This document shows, piece by piece, positions 60,100-64,000 of a stretch of 64,000 bases of DNA. Made by a program: the position numbers and the translations under genes. Under the pieces are notes generated by a model that was not told the origin of the DNA, made no database searches, and saw nothing but the letters and a program-made list of their open reading frames with translations. The number at the start of each line of letters is the position of its first letter. Within the stretch, counting starts at the first letter, position 1. This DNA comes from Cyathus striatus. Lineage: Eukaryota > Basidiomycota > Agaricomycetes > Agaricales > Nidulariaceae. Where the stretch lies: NCBI GenBank assembly GCA_025738555.1, contig JAOVFP010000014.1:186001-250000 (forward strand), read 5' to 3'.

Positions 60100-60965
60100 T
60101 TTCTAGAGGTGACGTTGATACGATTGGTAGTCAGGAGGTATCAGATGTTTGATTGGTCTGGAAGCACGTTTGTAGTTATGGACGGTGGATGGTTGGTGTT
60201 GAAGGACTTTTCAGGACGTTCCCAGTTACTTCCACTGGCATCACTGGAAAACATTATTTCGACTATCGAAGTCTGGCGCTTGAACACTATTTTTTTTGGC
60301 GATGAATTCGATTGGAGCACGCTTTTGCTATTGATACGCTATTTTCTCGACGACAATGAAAGGGTGAATGTCGAACTCTGCTCATTGCTTACATCTCTGT
60401 GGGCGGTGCCGGTGAACTTTTCCAGTTACAACGTACTACCATCACTGGGAACTCCGGCTATCGAAATTGGATATGCGGCTTGGAGCTGGATGTGCTTTTT
60501 TGGGGGGATGAAGGGGTGAATGAGGTTGCACCACGCACGTTTACTCTGGCGAGAGCGGTGTGGTTAACTCCCCCATTTGCTACCAATGCCATCACTGGTC
60601 TATCATCTATCGAAATTGGATATACCTCTTGGAGATATGGACGGGACTGCGCTGTCTTATCAGCTAGACGATGAAGGGGTGAATGTCGAATTCGATGTGG
60701 CGCAGCGCGCGTTTGCTCTCTGACGAGAGAATTGCTACCAATTGCAACACTGACAAAATGCGCTGTCTTTTTCAACCAGATGATGAAGGGGTGGATTGTC
60801 GAATTTTGGACGCGCCGACGTGCTTTCTCTCTAATGTCGGTGCTGGTTGATACCGTCACTGGGAACTGTGTCTATGGAAATTCGATATACGGCTTCGAGA
60901 TATGGACGGGAAGAATGCACTGTTTGTTGGGGTGATGAAGTGATGAATGAGGTTGATGATGCGTG
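60100..60965. repeat. Degenerate tandem repeat array, about 110-200 bp period
   Basis: Two anchor blocks recur in the same order. Block A (atcactgg..a..., tatcgaaattggatata, cttggagatatggacggg) is at about 60238, 60440, 60590 and 60855, with a weak copy near 60741. Block B (gatgaaggggtgaatgtcgaa and variants such as gatgaaggggtgaatgaggttg) is at about 60358, 60509, 60670, 60781 and 60937. Spacing varies from about 110 to 160 bp. The copies have diverged, with frames broken by stops, so this looks like an old minisatellite or an eroded repetitive coding region. I see no flanking inverted repeats or target duplications. Confidence 0.7.
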
Positions 60966-63499
60966 ACGTGTGCTGCACTTTCAATCGCATCTTCGTGCAT
61001 GCTCAGCGTACATTGTTCTATTGTTAGTAAGGTAAGTCTATAGGCGGTTGTATGCTCGACGTAATTGACGCTGTTCTATTTAAGCTATACCTTCTGCTGA
61101 AGCCCAAGTGACTATTTTGAGACGTTCATACGCGGAACGATCATGCATATGGGGAATGGATTGGGTGCTTTAAAATCCCCACTGGAATACGCGAGAACAG
61201 TGCGCAGAGGCAAGATCGACGAGTTTGGGCAGTGCTTCAGACTGCGCTGTGGGACTTTTTTCGCTTTTCACAGCTTGGTAAATTCAGTCCAGCAGCGTTT
61301 GTCCATATTCGTCTTTGGATTGCTTAGCTACTTTTCATCAAGAAGCTTTGAATGCGTATCACGCGCATGGAGTATCTCAATAGCTCCCTAGAATTTGCAT
61401 GAACACGTCGTATTGTGCGTAAAGGACCAGAACAAGACGAAGCTGTGTCACAATCACTCCTGGTGGTTGCATGAATAAGCCTTATTGCGTGCGATTTCAC
61501 TTCCAGGTACCAGGACTTCAGGACATTTCACTTTTCCTGTCCTTAGTCCTTCCAATGCACATATTTTGGACAGTATGAGCCTGGACGAATCTTTCATGGT
61601 GGATCGGGCTCAATATCTGCCCTGGAACACGCATCGATGCAGCTCGTAGCGCGCACAGATTGGGCCAACAAAACGAAGCGCCCCGGCTAGGACTACATGA
61701 CCAGATGCAATCACATCTAGTGGCATTCGTTCGACACTCTTCTTGGAACCACCTAGCTCTTCAAACCTCCTCCTCAGTTGCAGTTAGGCACTGTCTAACA
61801 TGGTTCCGTTCGGCGACCCCCGGGTGTTGTGAATTTCCCCAAAGAACACTCCGTGAGTCTATGGCAGTGCACATGTTGCATACCACTAGCTTTTTGGGCC
61901 TGCGCTATCTGTGCTGGCACCCTCAAACTATGGTTCATCATTAGACTCTGTCAGTGATCGAAATAACATTGCGTTCTGTGTCACGGATCTATCTTTATAA
62001 AATAAGCTACTGTTAGGGTTCGACCGACGACGTCTTGTCGTACCTAGTGCTTGACAAGAGGATCGTCTCCGACTCGGACAAACCAATTACTTCAAACGAT
62101 GGCGCCTATACAGTTTCAATACAAGGTTCTTGTCCTGTAGCCAGGAATGTAAGACTTCAATGAAATTACGTCGCAACTTCAAGTACGCAATAGGTCTTTC
62201 AGCCACCGACTTTAAGGGGGGTGCGTCTGTCTGAAAAACCCCATGTAATTCTCTCTCTTCCGGAGACGCGATCGGTTATACATACTTCGGGTATCCCATA
62301 TCCGGAAGATTGGGATGTAGCCAGCAGCCACTTCAGCCCAGTACGCGCAACGGCCATCGACATTCGAGTGGTGGCGTGTGGCTTACGATGGCCCGTTTAT
62401 TTTCTGGATAGCTTCCATACCATGCCATCTTTCAAGTATTCCATACCTGGGAGGTATACAGCAGGCCGCAGATTATGGAATGTTCAAACGCTCTGGGGAA
62501 TCTAAGCGCCATTGCGCTATTTTCAGTGTTCGCTGGCCCGTGGCAGACGGGTCGCGCTGCGCGAGTGCAAGTATCCTCAGGTCCTGACATTATCGCAAAG
62601 TTCAACAGAACGTTAATTCCATTTTACGTGTGCGCCAGCCTTCCCCAAGTGGATGAATCGTTTCATGTATGAACTCATGTTACTCTGTATGAAACGCACT
62701 ATACGTACCTAGTGTGGTTTGTATTGGAATATCCAACTCTGGTTCTCCCCCCGGATAATGCGGGAGGTAATAGATTCATTATTTCTCCGTATCGTAAGGA
62801 CGAGGGGGGGCATCTTTAGCTTCAAAGACTTTTCCATCTCTTCCTTTCGCTTTCTTCATTGCGCCTTACGGTACTTGGTATGGGAGGCGACGGTACCGAT
62901 AGTGTGTTATTCCATATCTAACAGTACTGTGCTGCATATCGATCGGCGGACGGAGGCTCTGGTAAACTGTGGCGGAAGTGTACTCGTCTTTTTCTAATTG
63001 CCAACTGGCTAGGCTGCGGACGGCGCGTGCAGCGGGGACCTCACCAGTTCAACTTTGGTCTATTCGCATCTCCATGCTATACCCTACGAGGGTATTGATG
63101 ATCAAGGCTGAAATGTTCAGCGTGGTCGTCGACGGTTTTTTGCGAAGAACCACAATGATTATTACCCTTTTTAGCAAGGATGCATTCCATTACAGCAGCC
63201 TGCTGCTATGTCGAAGTGTAACCGTTGAGACGCCGCAATGTTGCTTTAGGAACGATATTATACCTTGTAAGGTAGAACAAACTTTCGACATTGTGAGTCA
63301 TGGTCCCTTTGTTTCGAAATTGCGACTTCTACCAGTTTGACTCAGGAGCCTCATGTTTTGGAAGTTTCGTAACTCTACTTACGCAACATAAGTTTGAATG
63401 GGTGAAGCCTCTCTGGTGCCAATTCAATGCTTATATGACAGCTCGCCTTACGATTAGTCACCGGCGGGTTGATGGCGCCCTGTCAGTGTTAGAGAGAAG
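60966..63499. other. Gene-poor right flank
   Basis: About 2.5 kb with no gene I can support; frames up to about 120 codons have no motif or splice-consistent continuation. Confidence 0.35.
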
Positions 63500-63509
63500 C
63501 CCATGTCCA

Positions 63510-63815
63510 GCACTCTCCTGTCGATCTTATCGCTTCAGGTTCTGTGTCATGGGATGAGCTATCTTCCAAATATGCGTGGCGCCCGTCGAGAAACGCGTCG
63601 AATCTTTATTTTCTCCACACTGCCGACGGCGAATAGCAACCTTTCAGATAAAATACTACGATGTTCTGTCGAAAAAACATACAACTCGCGGGTCAAAGAG
63701 TACCCTCCTGTCGATCTTTACGGGATTTTTTTAAAAAAACACGCGACGAAAACATGTCGACATTTCTCTTGTCTCCGCTCTGCCGACGGCACATAGTAGC
63801 TTTCAGGTCCAACAA
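63510..63815. repeat. Imperfect direct duplication near right edge
   Basis: Blocks cctgtcgatctt (about 63518 and 63707) and ctgccgacggc followed by (g/a)(a/c)atag(c/t)a and tttcag (about 63620 and 63780) occur twice in the same order, with diverged, indel-bearing sequence between. This is consistent with a tandem duplication of roughly 160-190 bp. A T7A7 stretch sits at 63725-63740. Confidence 0.5.
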
Positions 63816-64000
63816 ATCTGCAAGCTACTAGTATGTCGTAAGACGATGCCGGCTCGAAAGAGCTCGTTCGTCGGTTCAAATGGCGAGTCGAGCTCGTTTC
63901 GATCTAATGATCCAGCACGAGCGACTTCGTCCCAGTCCGCTGCAGCTTATTCCAGTACTGGAGGTTGCTAGACATGCTGTTTCGGGTCCGCGAGTACCGC
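63816..64000. other. Right edge
   Basis: Nothing recognised before the window ends. Confidence 0.3.

Noticed and set aside
1..64000. tRNA, rRNA, CRISPR array, intact transposon or reverse transcriptase
   Set aside because: I looked for tRNA B-box-like sequences, repeat-spacer arrays, terminal repeats with a transposase frame and RT or integrase motifs, and found none I could support.

Overview
The window is nuclear DNA from a filamentous basidiomycete, most likely an agaricomycete. Genes are cut by many very short (about 45-65 bp) GT-AG introns, often with exons of only 10-60 nt. The recognisable proteins have fungal architecture (Sfm1, Atg1, Lcb1, Tof1, a CFEM GPI-anchored protein), and two F-box-like genes of the fast-evolving agaric kind sit near the left edge. 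No species can be named from sequence alone. All exon models were built by hand; each spliced model given here closes in frame.

Layout. 0-5.3 kb: a Ser-rich repetitive protein running off the left edge, a decayed copy of its N-terminus, and two F-box-like genes. 5.4-12.4 kb: a conserved housekeeping block with the SPOUT arginine methyltransferase Sfm1 (+), the autophagy kinase Atg1 (-) and serine palmitoyltransferase subunit Lcb1 (-). 14.4-19.6 kb: an MFS monocarboxylate-type transporter (-) with one broken splice donor, and a large disordered coiled-coil protein (-). 19.6-23.9 kb holds no gene I can support. 23.9-27.7 kb: a small four-TM protein (+), a PBDC1-family protein (-) and a Myb/SANT protein (-). 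29.1-33.1 kb: the replication fork protection protein Tof1/Timeless (+). 33.1-36.8 kb is empty, then a bZIP factor (+) and a transaldolase-like protein lacking the Schiff-base lysine (+). 41.7-44.2 kb: a Pho13-type HAD phosphatase (+) and Gpi11/PIG-F (-), convergent. 48.1 kb: ribosomal eL34 (+). 51.5-55.3 kb: a four-TM protein (+) and an astacin-like metalloprotease (+). 57.5-59.5 kb: a CFEM protein (-) and ribosomal eL31 (+). The last 4.5 kb has no supportable gene but carries decayed tandem repeats.

The genes do not form one pathway or cluster; the neighbourhood is a mix of housekeeping genes separated by unusually long gene-poor gaps (3-4.5 kb). I see no CRISPR, no tRNA or rRNA gene, no intact transposon, and no secondary-metabolite or defence cassette. 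The most interesting items are the catalytic-lysine-free transaldolase-like protein, the GA-AG intron in an otherwise intact transporter, the microexons, the leader element shared by the two ribosomal genes, and the repeat arrays at 60.1-61.0 and 63.5-63.8 kb.
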